The notes beneath the pieces were generated by a model, which was not told where the DNA came from, made no database searches, and saw only the letters and a program-made list of their open reading frames with translations. 64,000 bases of DNA from Variovorax paradoxus. GTDB taxonomy: Bacteria > Pseudomonadota > Gammaproteobacteria > Burkholderiales > Burkholderiaceae_C. Positions 10,034 through 17,188 of this stretch are shown here, in pieces. The stretch lies in the NCBI RefSeq assembly GCF_024734665.1, contig NZ_CP102931.1:4400001-4464000 (forward strand), read 5' to 3'. The translations under genes were made by a program, and so were the position numbers. Every line of letters starts with the position of its first letter. Position 1 is the stretch's first letter.

Positions 10034-10157
10034 TGTCTTGAAACGCGTGCGGCTGCGCCTAGATGAGGTGTCAAGCGGCACTCACGATTGAACGGCCGCG
10101 CAGTGTAAGGGACACACATTCCTTGTCCCCATTGTGTTGATTCAGGAGTTCTTCATC

Positions 10158-10529
10158 ATGTTTTTCGCCCCCACCCTTCGCACCGCCCGCTTCGCTCCTC
10201 GCGCCTATGACCGCTCGTTCGAACGCTTCGTGAACGAAGCCTTCGCCGGTGCCCGCCGCTCGCCACTCGTGGAGCAGGACGACAAGAGCTGGACCCTCTC
10301 GCTCGACGTGCCGGGTTTCACGCGCGAAGACCTCGCGATCAGCATCGAAGGCGCCGTGCTGCGCATCGACAGCAAGGCCGAAGCCAAGCGCCAGTTCAAG
10401 GCCGCCTACGAGCTGCCGCAAGACATCGACGTGGCCACCAGCGAAGCGAAGCTTGAGAACGGCGTGCTCACGCTGAAGCTCGGCAAACTGGTCCCCGTGA
10501 GCCAAGCCACTCAGTTACAAATCAACTAA
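10158..10529 (+). CDS. Hsp20/alpha-crystallin family small heat-shock protein
   Basis: 123-residue small chaperone that holds unfolded proteins. The alpha-crystallin domain is complete: WTLSLDVPGFTREDLAISIEG, the beta strands around VLRIDSKAEAKRQF, and the C-terminal VLTLKLGKLV. The ATG at 10158 (MFFAPTLRTARF) has a CAGGAG ribosome-binding site nine bases upstream. It is divergent from the ABC binding-protein gene. Just upstream (10127-10134) is CCCCATTG, reminiscent of a heat-shock sigma-32 -10 element, but no -35 partner is present. Two hairpins follow the gene. Confidence 0.92.
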   Translation: MFFAPTLRTARFAPRAYDRSFERFVNEAFAGARRSPLVEQDDKSWTLSLDVPGFTREDLAISIEGAVLRIDSKAEAKRQFKAAYELPQDIDVATSEAKLENGVLTLKLGKLVPVSQATQLQIN

Positions 10530-10568
10530 TTTGGCCTATGCCCACAAGAGGAAAATGTTAGTTAAGGC

Positions 10569-10635
10569 CTCGTTTTGACTTTAAACGAGCACCTTATTCA
10601 CAATAGCGCTAGATAACGTCACATGATGTGACGTT
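10569..10635 (+). terminator. Two consecutive hairpins after the hsp20 gene
   Basis: First hairpin CTCGTTT (10569-10575) / AAACGAG (10583-10589); second a perfect palindrome AACGTCACA (10615-10623) / TGTGACGTT (10627-10635) with a TGA loop and a short T run. The surrounding ~110 bases are noticeably A+T-rich compared with the rest. The second hairpin probably terminates the hsp20 transcript; it could also be an operator. Confidence 0.5.
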
Positions 10636-10717
10636 TTCCTAGAACTTTCTTCTTCGTGGGCGTCTCGTAAACGCACCGAACTCGCTACGGTGCGGTTCGG
10701 GTGCCCCCAAAGGCACC

Positions 10718-11452
10718 ATGAAAACGCACCTTCAATCCGCCAACCCCAACGAACAATCCGACACGCTCCTGGTGTTCCTGCCCGGGGCATACCTGAAGCC
10801 CGACGAGTTCGAGCGCGAAGGGTTCATCGCAGCCGTGCGCGAACGCCATCTGGCGGCCGACTCCCTGCTGGTGGACGCGGATGTTTCCTACTACTACGAA
10901 CAGACGCTGAGCGATCGCCTCCACACCGAGGTCATCGAGCCGCAGCGCGCCAAGGGCTACAAGTCGATCTGGCTCGTGGGCATTTCCATCGGCGGCTTCG
11001 GCGCGCTCATTCACGAACTGGCGCGGCCGGGCTCGGTGGACGGCATCGTGGCACTCGCGCCCTACCTGGGGCGCCGGGTGCTCGGCGCGGAGATCAAGAA
11101 GGCCGGCGGCCTGCGCACCTGGCAGGCGCCCACCGGGCCGCAGCCCGACGAAGAGCCCGACCGCAAGCTCTGGCCCTTCTTCCAGCAGTACCTGGAAGCC
11201 CAGCCGTCGCAGAACCTGCCGCCGCTGTACCTGGGCTTCGGGCTCGACGACCGCTTTGCCAGCAACCACAAGCTGCTGGCCGACGCCCTGCCGCCGGGGC
11301 GCGTCTTCACGACCGAGGGTGGCCACGACTGGCCGCAGTGGCGCCAACTGTGGCGCAATGTGCTGGACGTGCTGCCGCTGCCGGCAATCGGCCGATCGAA
11401 GCAACTGCTTACGCAGTCTCCGGTAGCGAAGCCATGGGCCATCGCGGCCTGA
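10718..11452 (+). CDS. Alpha/beta hydrolase
   Basis: 244-residue cytoplasmic alpha/beta hydrolase. The nucleophile elbow is [14 protein letters not shown] (GxSxG, Ser near residue 92); the acid is likely in [14 protein letters not shown] and the catalytic His in EGGHDWPQW. No signal peptide is visible. The gene is convergent with tsaD, and the last 44 bases of each overlap, which is unusual for two unrelated genes. The substrate is unknown; carboxylesterase or thioesterase activity is possible. Confidence 0.82.
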   Translation: MKTHLQSANPNEQSDTLLVFLPGAYLKPDEFEREGFIAAVRERHLAADSLLVDADVSYYYEQTLSDRLHTEVIEPQRAKGYKSIWLVGISIGGFGALIHELARPGSVDGIVALAPYLGRRVLGAEIKKAGGLRTWQAPTGPQPDEEPDRKLWPFFQQYLEAQPSQNLPPLYLGFGLDDRFASNHKLLADALPPGRVFTTEGGHDWPQWRQLWRNVLDVLPLPAIGRSKQLLTQSPVAKPWAIAA

Positions 11453-12449
11453 CGTCGAAGGCATAGCGCTCGCTCGCCTGCGACAGCCCCGACTGCAGCC
11501 GCATCGCCGCAGCCATGGCGATCATCGCGCCGTTGTCGGTGCACAGGTGCAGCTCCGGGTAGTGCACCCGCACCTTGCGCTTCGCGCACGCAGCATTCAG
11601 CTGCTCGCGCAGATTCCTGTTGGCTCCCACTCCCCCCGCCACCACCAGGCGCTTGAGCCCGGTCTGGTCGAGCGCGGCGAGCGACTTCTTCAGCAGCACC
11701 TCGACGATGGCCGCCTGCGTGGACGCCGCCAGGTCAGCCTTGTTCGCTTCGAGCTGGTCCCCGAGCTTCTTGGCCTGCGTGAGCACGGCCGTCTTCAGGC
11801 CGGCAAATGAAAAATCGAGATCGCCGCTGTGCAGCAACGGTCGCGGCAGCTTGAAGGCCGTGGCATTGCCGCCTTCGGCCAGCTTCGCGAGCCACGGCCC
11901 GCCGGGATACGGCAGGCCCATGAGCTTGGCGCTCTTGTCGAAGGCCTCGCCGGCTGCGTCGTCGATGGTCTCGCCGAGCAGTTCGTAGCGACCCACGCCG
12001 TCCACCCGCATCAACTGGGTATGGCCGCCCGACACGAGCAGCGCGACGAACGGAAACTCCGGCGGATCGGCGCTCAGGAACGGCGAAAGCAGATGCCCTT
12101 CGAGGTGATGCACCCCCAGCACCGGCTTGCCCAGCGCCACGCCCAGCGCACAGGCCACGCCGGCGCCCACCAGCAGCGCACCCGCCAGCCCCGGCCCGCG
12201 CGTGTAGGCCACCACGTCGATCTCGCCCAGCGAGCGGCCGGCTTCGGCCATGACGGCTTCGGTCAGCGGCAGCACGCGGCGAATGTGGTCGCGGCTGGCC
12301 AGTTCGGGCACCACGCCGCCGTAGGCCTGGTGCATGGCGATCTGGCTATGCAGCGCGTGCGAAAGCAGCAACGGCAGCGCGTCGCCGTGCGACTCGACCA
12401 GCGCCACGCCGGTTTCATCGCAGGATGATTCGATTCCCAACAAGAGCAT
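11409..12449 (-). CDS. tsaD: tRNA N6-adenosine threonylcarbamoyltransferase (TsaD)
   Basis: 346-residue ASKHA-fold enzyme (Gcp/YgjD/Kae1) that transfers threonylcarbamoyl to A37 of ANN-decoding tRNAs. It opens with [18 protein letters not shown] and shows the metal-binding [11 protein letters not shown] (HxxxH) motif and [10 protein letters not shown], all highly conserved. The start at 12449 gives the family length; the frame stays open far upstream but that part lies in the antisense of the next gene. It is convergent with the hydrolase gene (44-base overlap) and divergent from the NIT-ANTAR gene. Essential in most bacteria. Confidence 0.98.
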   Translation of the reverse strand: MLLLGIESSCDETGVALVESHGDALPLLLSHALHSQIAMHQAYGGVVPELASRDHIRRVLPLTEAVMAEAGRSLGEIDVVAYTRGPGLAGALLVGAGVACALGVALGKPVLGVHHLEGHLLSPFLSADPPEFPFVALLVSGGHTQLMRVDGVGRYELLGETIDDAAGEAFDKSAKLMGLPYPGGPWLAKLAEGGNATAFKLPRPLLHSGDLDFSFAGLKTAVLTQAKKLGDQLEANKADLAASTQAAIVEVLLKKSLAALDQTGLKRLVVAGGVGANRNLREQLNAACAKRKVRVHYPELHLCTDNGAMIAMAAAMRLQSGLSQASERYAFDVRPRWPMASLPETA

Positions 12450-12476
12450 GCCGCCGAGTGTAGGCGGCGCCCTCCG

Positions 12477-12507
12477 CCGGCACCCGCGAAGGGGCAAACG
12501 GTGCCGG
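12477..12507. repeat. Inverted repeat upstream of the NIT-ANTAR gene
   Basis: Perfect 8-base arms CCGGCACC (12477-12484) and GGTGCCGG (12500-12507) separated by 15 bases, in the divergent region between tsaD and the NIT-ANTAR gene and about 15 bases upstream of a sigma-54-type promoter. The arms contain the CACC/GGTG half-sites of NtrC boxes but the spacing is wider than the classical 5 bases, so an NtrC role is only a guess. Confidence 0.4.
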
Positions 12508-12521
12508 CCTCCACGCCCCCG

Positions 12522-12537
12522 GGGCACGGATGTTGCA
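12522..12537 (+). promoter_or_regulatory. Sigma-54 (-24/-12) promoter of the NIT-ANTAR gene
   Basis: GGGCACGGATGTTGCA matches the sigma-54 consensus TGGCACGN4TTGCA at all defined positions except the first. The GG (12523-12524) and GC (12535-12536) doublets have the required 10-base separation. Transcription would start near 12548, 22 bases before the ATG. Confidence 0.75.
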
Positions 12538-12569
12538 GTGACTGAGCCAGAGCCCCGCGCCCACCCGCC

Positions 12570-13832
12570 ATGAAATCCGGACTGAGTTTTCTGATTGCCG
12601 CTCGCCGCTGCGAAATCGACGAGCTGGATCAGCTCGCCCGCACCAGCGAGCTGGTGGGCGTGATCGGCCGCCTCGTCCACGCGCTGCAGCGCGAGCGGGG
12701 CATGTCGAACATGTTCCTCACCTCGCGCGGCGCCCGCTTCGCCGACCAGCGCGGCCCGCAGATCGCCGAATGCATTGCGCTCGAGCAGGAGGTGCGCGCC
12801 GGCTTCGACCAGCTCGAGGCCGACAACCACCGCGGTGCGGGCCCCGGCAACAGCGCGCGCCTGTTCAGCCGCATCGCCTGGGTGCTCCCCGGCCTGGACG
12901 CCCTGCCCGGCCTGCGCCGCCGCATCGACGCGCTCGAACTGAAGCCCGCGCAGTCCACCGCTGCGTTCGCCAAGCTCGTCGCCGGCCTGCTGTCGGTGGT
13001 GTTCGAGGCGGCCGACGGCGCCACCGACCCCGAGATCTCGCGCCTGCTGGTCGCGATGTTCAACTTCATGCAGGGCAAGGAATTCGCCGGGCAGGAGCGC
13101 GCCTTCGGCTCCGCCGCGCTGGCGATGGGCCGCAGCGACGAGGCGCAGCGCCTGCAATGGCTACACCTGATCGAATCGCAGGAGCGCTGCTTCCAGGTGT
13201 TTGCCGATTTCTCCGGCGAGACCGTGCTCGCGCTCTGGCGCAACAGCCAGCCCGATGCCGAAGTGGCCGAGCTCGAACGCATCCGCCGCCGCGGTGCCGC
13301 CTCAGCGCCGGCTGACGTGCCGCTCAGCCAGGCCTGGTTCGACTGCTGCACCCGCCGCATCGACGCCATGAAGATCGTCGAGGACCGCTTGGCCGCCGAC
13401 CTGCGCTCGCTGTGCGAGCGCAAGACCGTGCAGGCGCGCAGCGAGTTGCAGGAATACCGGCAGCTGCTCGACACGCTGGCCCCGCAGGCCGGCGCCCTGT
13501 TCTTCGACGATGCCGATGCGCAGTCGGCCGCGCCCGCCCAGTTCGGCCGCCATCTTGAGCGTTCGGTGCTCGACATGGTCCAGGAACAGTCGCACCGCCT
13601 GCAGGCCATGAGCGACGAGCTCGAAACCGTGCGCGCCTCGCTCAACGAACGCAAGATCGTCGAACGCGCCAAGGGCCTGCTGATGGCGCACCGCCGGCTC
13701 AGCGAAGAAGACGCGCACAAGATGTTGCGCCAGACCGCCATGAACCAGAAGCGGCGGCTGGTCGATGTGGCCGAGTCGATGCTGGCAATGGCCGACTACC
13801 TGCCCATGCTCGACCGCACGCCGCCGCGCTGA
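12570..13832 (+). CDS. nasR: Nitrate/nitrite-responsive antiterminator with NIT and ANTAR domains (NasR-like)
   Basis: 420-residue cytoplasmic regulator. The N-terminal ~290 residues form a helical nitrate- and nitrite-sensing (NIT) domain, including the family hallmark [14 protein letters not shown] near residue 35. After a short coiled coil, an ANTAR RNA-binding domain occupies about residues 345-405 ([19 protein letters not shown] ... [17 protein letters not shown]). This is the architecture of Klebsiella NasR, which binds leader RNA and prevents termination when nitrate or nitrite is present. The nrtABD operon lies directly downstream and has a leader with two ANTAR-type hairpins and a terminator. 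A sigma-54 promoter precedes the gene. The symbol is by analogy. Confidence 0.92.
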   Translation: MKSGLSFLIAARRCEIDELDQLARTSELVGVIGRLVHALQRERGMSNMFLTSRGARFADQRGPQIAECIALEQEVRAGFDQLEADNHRGAGPGNSARLFSRIAWVLPGLDALPGLRRRIDALELKPAQSTAAFAKLVAGLLSVVFEAADGATDPEISRLLVAMFNFMQGKEFAGQERAFGSAALAMGRSDEAQRLQWLHLIESQERCFQVFADFSGETVLALWRNSQPDAEVAELERIRRRGAASAPADVPLSQAWFDCCTRRIDAMKIVEDRLAADLRSLCERKTVQARSELQEYRQLLDTLAPQAGALFFDDADAQSAAPAQFGRHLERSVLDMVQEQSHRLQAMSDELETVRASLNERKIVERAKGLLMAHRRLSEEDAHKMLRQTAMNQKRRLVDVAESMLAMADYLPMLDRTPPR

Positions 13833-13861
13833 GACCGTTGCAGCCGTTCAACTTGGTGCAG

Positions 13862-13878
13862 TGCACAACAACCGTGCA
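13862..13878 (+). promoter_or_regulatory. NtrC-like enhancer site upstream of nrtA
   Basis: TGCACAACAACCGTGCA is a perfect 5-base inverted repeat TGCAC-N7-GTGCA, the half-site geometry of NtrC boxes such as those of E. coli glnAp2. It lies about 120 bases upstream of the predicted transcription start, the usual distance for a sigma-54 enhancer. An overlapping GGTGCAGTGCAC immediately upstream may be a second half-site pair. Confidence 0.6.
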
Positions 13879-13968
13879 GTCGGCATCTTCTCGCCTGATC
13901 GGGCTCTCACCCGCGCTGCACCGCCGCATCCAGCTACTTTCTTGATAGCGGCCTGCGGGTCCGAAGGC

Positions 13969-13985
13969 TGGCACACCGCTTGCAA
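13969..13985 (+). promoter_or_regulatory. Sigma-54 (-24/-12) promoter of the nrtABD operon
   Basis: TGGCACACCGCTTGCAA: the -24 element TGGCAC and -12 element TTGCA are both perfect, with GG at 13970-13971 and GC at 13982-13983 in the required spacing. The predicted start near 13995 gives a ~180-base untranslated leader that contains the ANTAR hairpins and a terminator. Confidence 0.85.
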
Positions 13986-13998
13986 GCAATAAGTTCGT

Positions 13999-14016
13999 AG
14001 ACCCCTCAATGGGTCT
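13999..14016 (+). promoter_or_regulatory. 5'-end hairpin of the nrtA leader RNA
   Basis: AGACCC (13999-14004) / GGGTCT (14011-14016), a perfect 6-bp stem with loop CTCAAT. It would start about four bases after the predicted transcription start. The loop does not fit the ANTAR A1/G4 rule, so it may simply protect the 5' end. Confidence 0.5.
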
Positions 14017-14026
14017 TCAGGCAGGC

Positions 14027-14072
14027 GGCACCCAATGGCGGGTGTCTCCCACCGAACCGGACAAAGGCGTCC
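14027..14072 (+). promoter_or_regulatory. ANTAR-type dual-hairpin antiterminator RNA
   Basis: Two short hairpins with six-base loops follow the ANTAR rule of A at loop position 1 and G at position 4. P1: GGCACCC (14027-14033) / GGGTGTC (14040-14046, one G-U pair), loop AATGGC. P2: GGAC (14059-14062) / GTCC (14069-14072), loop AAAGGC. The linker is 12 bases. P2 shares 14063-14072 with the 5' arm of the terminator that follows, so the two structures exclude each other. The NIT-ANTAR protein encoded just upstream is the natural ligand. Confidence 0.8.
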
Positions 14073-14133
14073 CCATCCCGCAAGGGCTCGTTTTCGAGCA
14101 GCCCCTGCGCGGTGCGGACGCCTTTTCTTTTTT
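14063..14133 (+). terminator. Leader terminator in front of nrtA
   Basis: Perfect 10-bp stem AAAGGCGTCC (14063-14072) / GGACGCCTTT (14116-14125), with an inner GCTCG/CGAGC hairpin, followed by the U-rich run TTTTCTTTTTT. It would stop transcription 50 bases before nrtA unless the ANTAR hairpin P2 forms instead. Confidence 0.85.
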
Positions 14134-14175
14134 GTCTTTCTTGTTCTTGTTTGTCTTCAACCGGAGCCCCGCCCC

Positions 14176-15420
14176 ATGACCGACCTGCTCAAAACCCGCC
14201 TCAGCCGACGCCGCGTATTGCAAGCCGCTGCCATCGGCGCCGTCGGCATCGACCCGGCGCTGCGCGCCGCCGTCTGGGCCCAGGGCTCTGACAAGCCCGA
14301 GAAGGAGGAAGTGAAGATCGGCTTCATCCCGCTGACCGACTGCGCCAGCGTGGTGATGGCCTCGGTGCTCGGCATCGACAAGAAGTACGGCGTGAAGATC
14401 GTGCCCAGCAAGGAAGCCAGCTGGGCCGGCGTGCGCGACAAGCTGGTCAACGGCGAGCTCGACATGGCCCACGTGCTCTACGGCCTGATCTACGGCGTGC
14501 ACCTCGGCGTGAGCGGCCCCAAGAAGGACATGGCCGTGCTCATGACCCTCAACAACAACGGCCAGGCCATCACGCTGTCGAAGAAGCTCTCGGACAAGGG
14601 CGCGGTCGATGCCGCCTCGCTCGCCAAGCTCATCGCCAGCGAGAAGCGCGAATACACCTTCGCGCAGACCTTCCCCACCGGCACTCACGCCATGTGGCTC
14701 TACTACTGGCTCGCCTCCGCCGGCATCGATCCGTTCAAGGACGTGAAGAACATCACCGTGCCGCCGCCGCAGATGGTGGCCAACATGCGCGTGGGCAACA
14801 TGGACGGCTACTGCGTGGGCGAGCCCTGGGGCCAGCGCGCCATCATGGACGGCATCGGCATCACGGCCATCACCACGCAGGACATCTGGAAGGACCACCC
14901 CGAGAAGGTGCTCGGCACCACGGCCGAGTTCACCAAGAAATACCCCAACACCGCACGCGCCGTGACCGCCGCCATCCTCGAGGCCGGCAAGTGGATCGAC
15001 ACCGGCCTGCAAAACAAGAACAAGATGGCCGAGACCATCGCCGACAAGAGCTACGTCAACACCAGCGTGGACGCCATCAACCAGCGCATCCTGGGCCGCT
15101 ACACCAACGGCCTGGGCAAGAGCTGGGACGACCCCAACCACATGAAGTTCTACAACGGCGGCGCCGTGAACTTCCCGTACCTCTCGGACGGCATGTGGTT
15201 CCTCACGCAGCACAAGCGCTGGGGCCTGCTGAAGGAACACCCCGACTACCTGAAGGTGGCCACCGAGATCAACCGCATCGACATCTACAAGCAGGCCGCC
15301 GCAGCCACGCAGACGCCGGTGCCCAAGGAAACGATGCGCACCAGCAAGCTGTTCGACGGCTCTGTCTGGGACGGCAAGGACCCGAAGAAATACGCCGAGT
15401 CGTTCAAGCTTCATGCATAG
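14176..15420 (+). CDS. nrtA: Nitrate ABC transporter substrate-binding protein (NrtA/CmpA family)
   Basis: 414-residue binding protein of the NrtA family, which captures nitrate or nitrite in the periplasm. The N-terminus has a twin-arginine signal (SRRRVLQAA at 10-18), suggesting Tat export of a folded protein. The mature part starts VKIGFIPLTDCASVVMAS, diagnostic of NrtA/CmpA-type proteins, with PPPQMVANMRVGNMDGYCVGEPW further on. The ATG at 14176 is chosen because it places the signal at the N-terminus. It is the first gene of nrtA-nrtB-nrtD; the next start lies 10 bases downstream. Expression is probably controlled by the sigma-54 promoter and the ANTAR leader. Confidence 0.94.
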   Translation: MTDLLKTRLSRRRVLQAAAIGAVGIDPALRAAVWAQGSDKPEKEEVKIGFIPLTDCASVVMASVLGIDKKYGVKIVPSKEASWAGVRDKLVNGELDMAHVLYGLIYGVHLGVSGPKKDMAVLMTLNNNGQAITLSKKLSDKGAVDAASLAKLIASEKREYTFAQTFPTGTHAMWLYYWLASAGIDPFKDVKNITVPPPQMVANMRVGNMDGYCVGEPWGQRAIMDGIGITAITTQDIWKDHPEKVLGTTAEFTKKYPNTARAVTAAILEAGKWIDTGLQNKNKMAETIADKSYVNTSVDAINQRILGRYTNGLGKSWDDPNHMKFYNGGAVNFPYLSDGMWFLTQHKRWGLLKEHPDYLKVATEINRIDIYKQAAAATQTPVPKETMRTSKLFDGSVWDGKDPKKYAESFKLHA

Positions 15421-15430
15421 GGAGAACACC

Positions 15431-16354
15431 ATGGTCAGCGCAGTCTTTCACTCGCCGCTCGAAGCGACCACCGCACAGGTGACGCAGGTGGCCCCTTCCG
15501 TCGCGGCCAGGCCGGCAACTCCAAAGCCGACACCCGCCCCGGCGCCCGAGCCCCGGGTGCGCACGCCCATCGACCTGCGCGCCTTCTGGATGCGCGTGCT
15601 GCCGCCGCTCGCGGGCTTCGGCCTGCTGCTGCTGATCTGGGAAGTGGTGGCCATGAAAAGCACCACCGGCTTCCCCACGCCCGCAGCCACCTGGCAGCAG
15701 GCCGTGACGGTGTTCAGCGACCCCTTCTACAGCAAGGGCCCGAACGACCAGGGCGTGGGCTGGAACGTGCTCTCGTCGCTGCAGCGCGTGGCGCTGGGCT
15801 TCGGGCTGGCGGCGCTGGTCGGCATTCCGGCGGGCTTTGCGATCGGGCGCTTCGAATTTCTCGCGCGCATGTTCAACCCGCTGATCAGCCTGCTGCGCCC
15901 GGTGTCGCCACTGGCCTGGCTGCCCATCGGTCTCCTGGTGTTCAAGGGCGCCAACCCGGCCGCCATCTGGACCATCTTCATCTGCTCGATCTGGCCGATG
16001 GTCATCAACACGGCCGTGGGCGTGCAGCGCGTGCCGAGCGACTACATGAACGTGGCCAAGGTGCTGAACCTCAGCGAATGGAAGATCCTCACCAAGATCC
16101 TGTTCCCCGCCGTGCTGCCCTACATGCTGACCGGCGTGCGGCTGGCCGTGGGCACCGCGTGGCTGGTGATCGTGGCGGCCGAGATGCTCACGGGCGGCGT
16201 CGGCATCGGCTTCTGGGTGTGGGACGAGTGGAACAACCTCAACGTCGCCAACATCATCATCGCGATCTTCGTGATCGGCATCGTCGGCCTGGTGCTGGAG
16301 TTCGCGCTCATCAAGCTGGCAACGGCATTCACGTTCGAAGAGGTGAAGTCATGA
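15431..16354 (+). CDS. nrtB: Nitrate ABC transporter permease (NrtB family)
   Basis: 307-residue inner-membrane permease. A ~55-residue Pro/Ala-rich cytoplasmic N-terminus precedes about six membrane helices, and the EAA-type loop (YMNVAKVLNLSEWKILTKI) that docks the ATPase is present. The C-terminal helices resemble SsuC/NrtB-type permeases (GVGIGFWVWDEWNNLNVANI). The ATG at 15431 is preceded by GGAGA. It overlaps the ATPase gene by four bases (ATGA), indicating translational coupling. Confidence 0.93.
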   Translation: MVSAVFHSPLEATTAQVTQVAPSVAARPATPKPTPAPAPEPRVRTPIDLRAFWMRVLPPLAGFGLLLLIWEVVAMKSTTGFPTPAATWQQAVTVFSDPFYSKGPNDQGVGWNVLSSLQRVALGFGLAALVGIPAGFAIGRFEFLARMFNPLISLLRPVSPLAWLPIGLLVFKGANPAAIWTIFICSIWPMVINTAVGVQRVPSDYMNVAKVLNLSEWKILTKILFPAVLPYMLTGVRLAVGTAWLVIVAAEMLTGGVGIGFWVWDEWNNLNVANIIIAIFVIGIVGLVLEFALIKLATAFTFEEVKS

Positions 16355-17160
16355 TCGACGACAGCAAGTACATCCAGATCCACGGTGTCGAGCAGGCGTT
16401 CAAGACGCCCAAGGGCCGCTTCGTCGCGCTGCGCGACGTGAACCTGAACGTGGCCAAGGGCGAGTTCATCACGCTCATCGGCCACTCGGGCTGCGGCAAG
16501 TCGACGCTGCTGAACCTGATCGCCGGGCTCACCACGCCCACCGAAGGCTCGCTGCTGTGCGCCAACAAGGAAATCAAAGGGCCCGGCCCCGAGCGCGCGG
16601 TGGTGTTCCAGAACCACTCGCTGCTGCCCTGGCTCACCTGCTTCGAGAACGTGTACCTCGCGGTCGAGCGCGTGTTCGCGGCCACCGAGAGCAAGGCGCA
16701 GCTGCGCGCACGCACCGATGCGGCGCTGGCGCTGGTGGGCCTCACGCCCGCCGCGCAGAAGCGGCCCGGTGAAATCTCCGGCGGCATGAAGCAGCGCGTG
16801 GGCATTGCGCGCGCGCTGTCGATGGAGCCCAAGGTGCTGCTGATGGACGAGCCCTTCGGCGCGCTCGACGCCCTCACCCGCGCCAAGCTGCAGGACGAGC
16901 TGCTGGCCATCGTGCAGAAGACACACAGCACCGTCGTCATGGTCACGCACGACGTCGACGAGGCCGTGCTGCTGAGCGACCGCATCGTGATGCTGACCAA
17001 CGGCCCGGCCGCCACCATCGGCGACGTGCTCGCAGTGAACATTCCGCGCCCGCGCAACCGCGTGGAGCTGGCCGAAGACCCGGCCTACGTGCACGCGCGC
17101 AAGGCGGTGATCGACTTCCTCTACACGCGCCAGGCGCACGTGGAGAAGGTCGCGGCCTGA
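16351..17160 (+). CDS. nrtD: Nitrate ABC transporter ATP-binding protein (NrtD-like)
   Basis: 269-residue ABC ATPase that powers the NrtAB complex. Walker A is GHSGCGKST, the signature is ISGGMKQRVGIARAL, and Walker B is VLLMDEPFGALD, followed by the D-loop and HDVDEAVLLSDR switch. It has no C-terminal NrtA-like fusion, so it corresponds to NrtD rather than NrtC of cyanobacteria. The ATG overlaps the nrtB stop codon. The next gene on the opposite strand ends 28 bases downstream. Confidence 0.94.
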   Translation: MIDDSKYIQIHGVEQAFKTPKGRFVALRDVNLNVAKGEFITLIGHSGCGKSTLLNLIAGLTTPTEGSLLCANKEIKGPGPERAVVFQNHSLLPWLTCFENVYLAVERVFAATESKAQLRARTDAALALVGLTPAAQKRPGEISGGMKQRVGIARALSMEPKVLLMDEPFGALDALTRAKLQDELLAIVQKTHSTVVMVTHDVDEAVLLSDRIVMLTNGPAATIGDVLAVNIPRPRNRVELAEDPAYVHARKAVIDFLYTRQAHVEKVAA

Positions 17161-17188
17161 CGCTGCGCCCGCGCCAGCACAACCGGCG

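Noticed and set aside
10127..10134. CCCCATTG as a heat-shock (sigma-32) -10 box before hsp20
   Set aside because: No CTTGAAA-like -35 element at 13-17 bases upstream.
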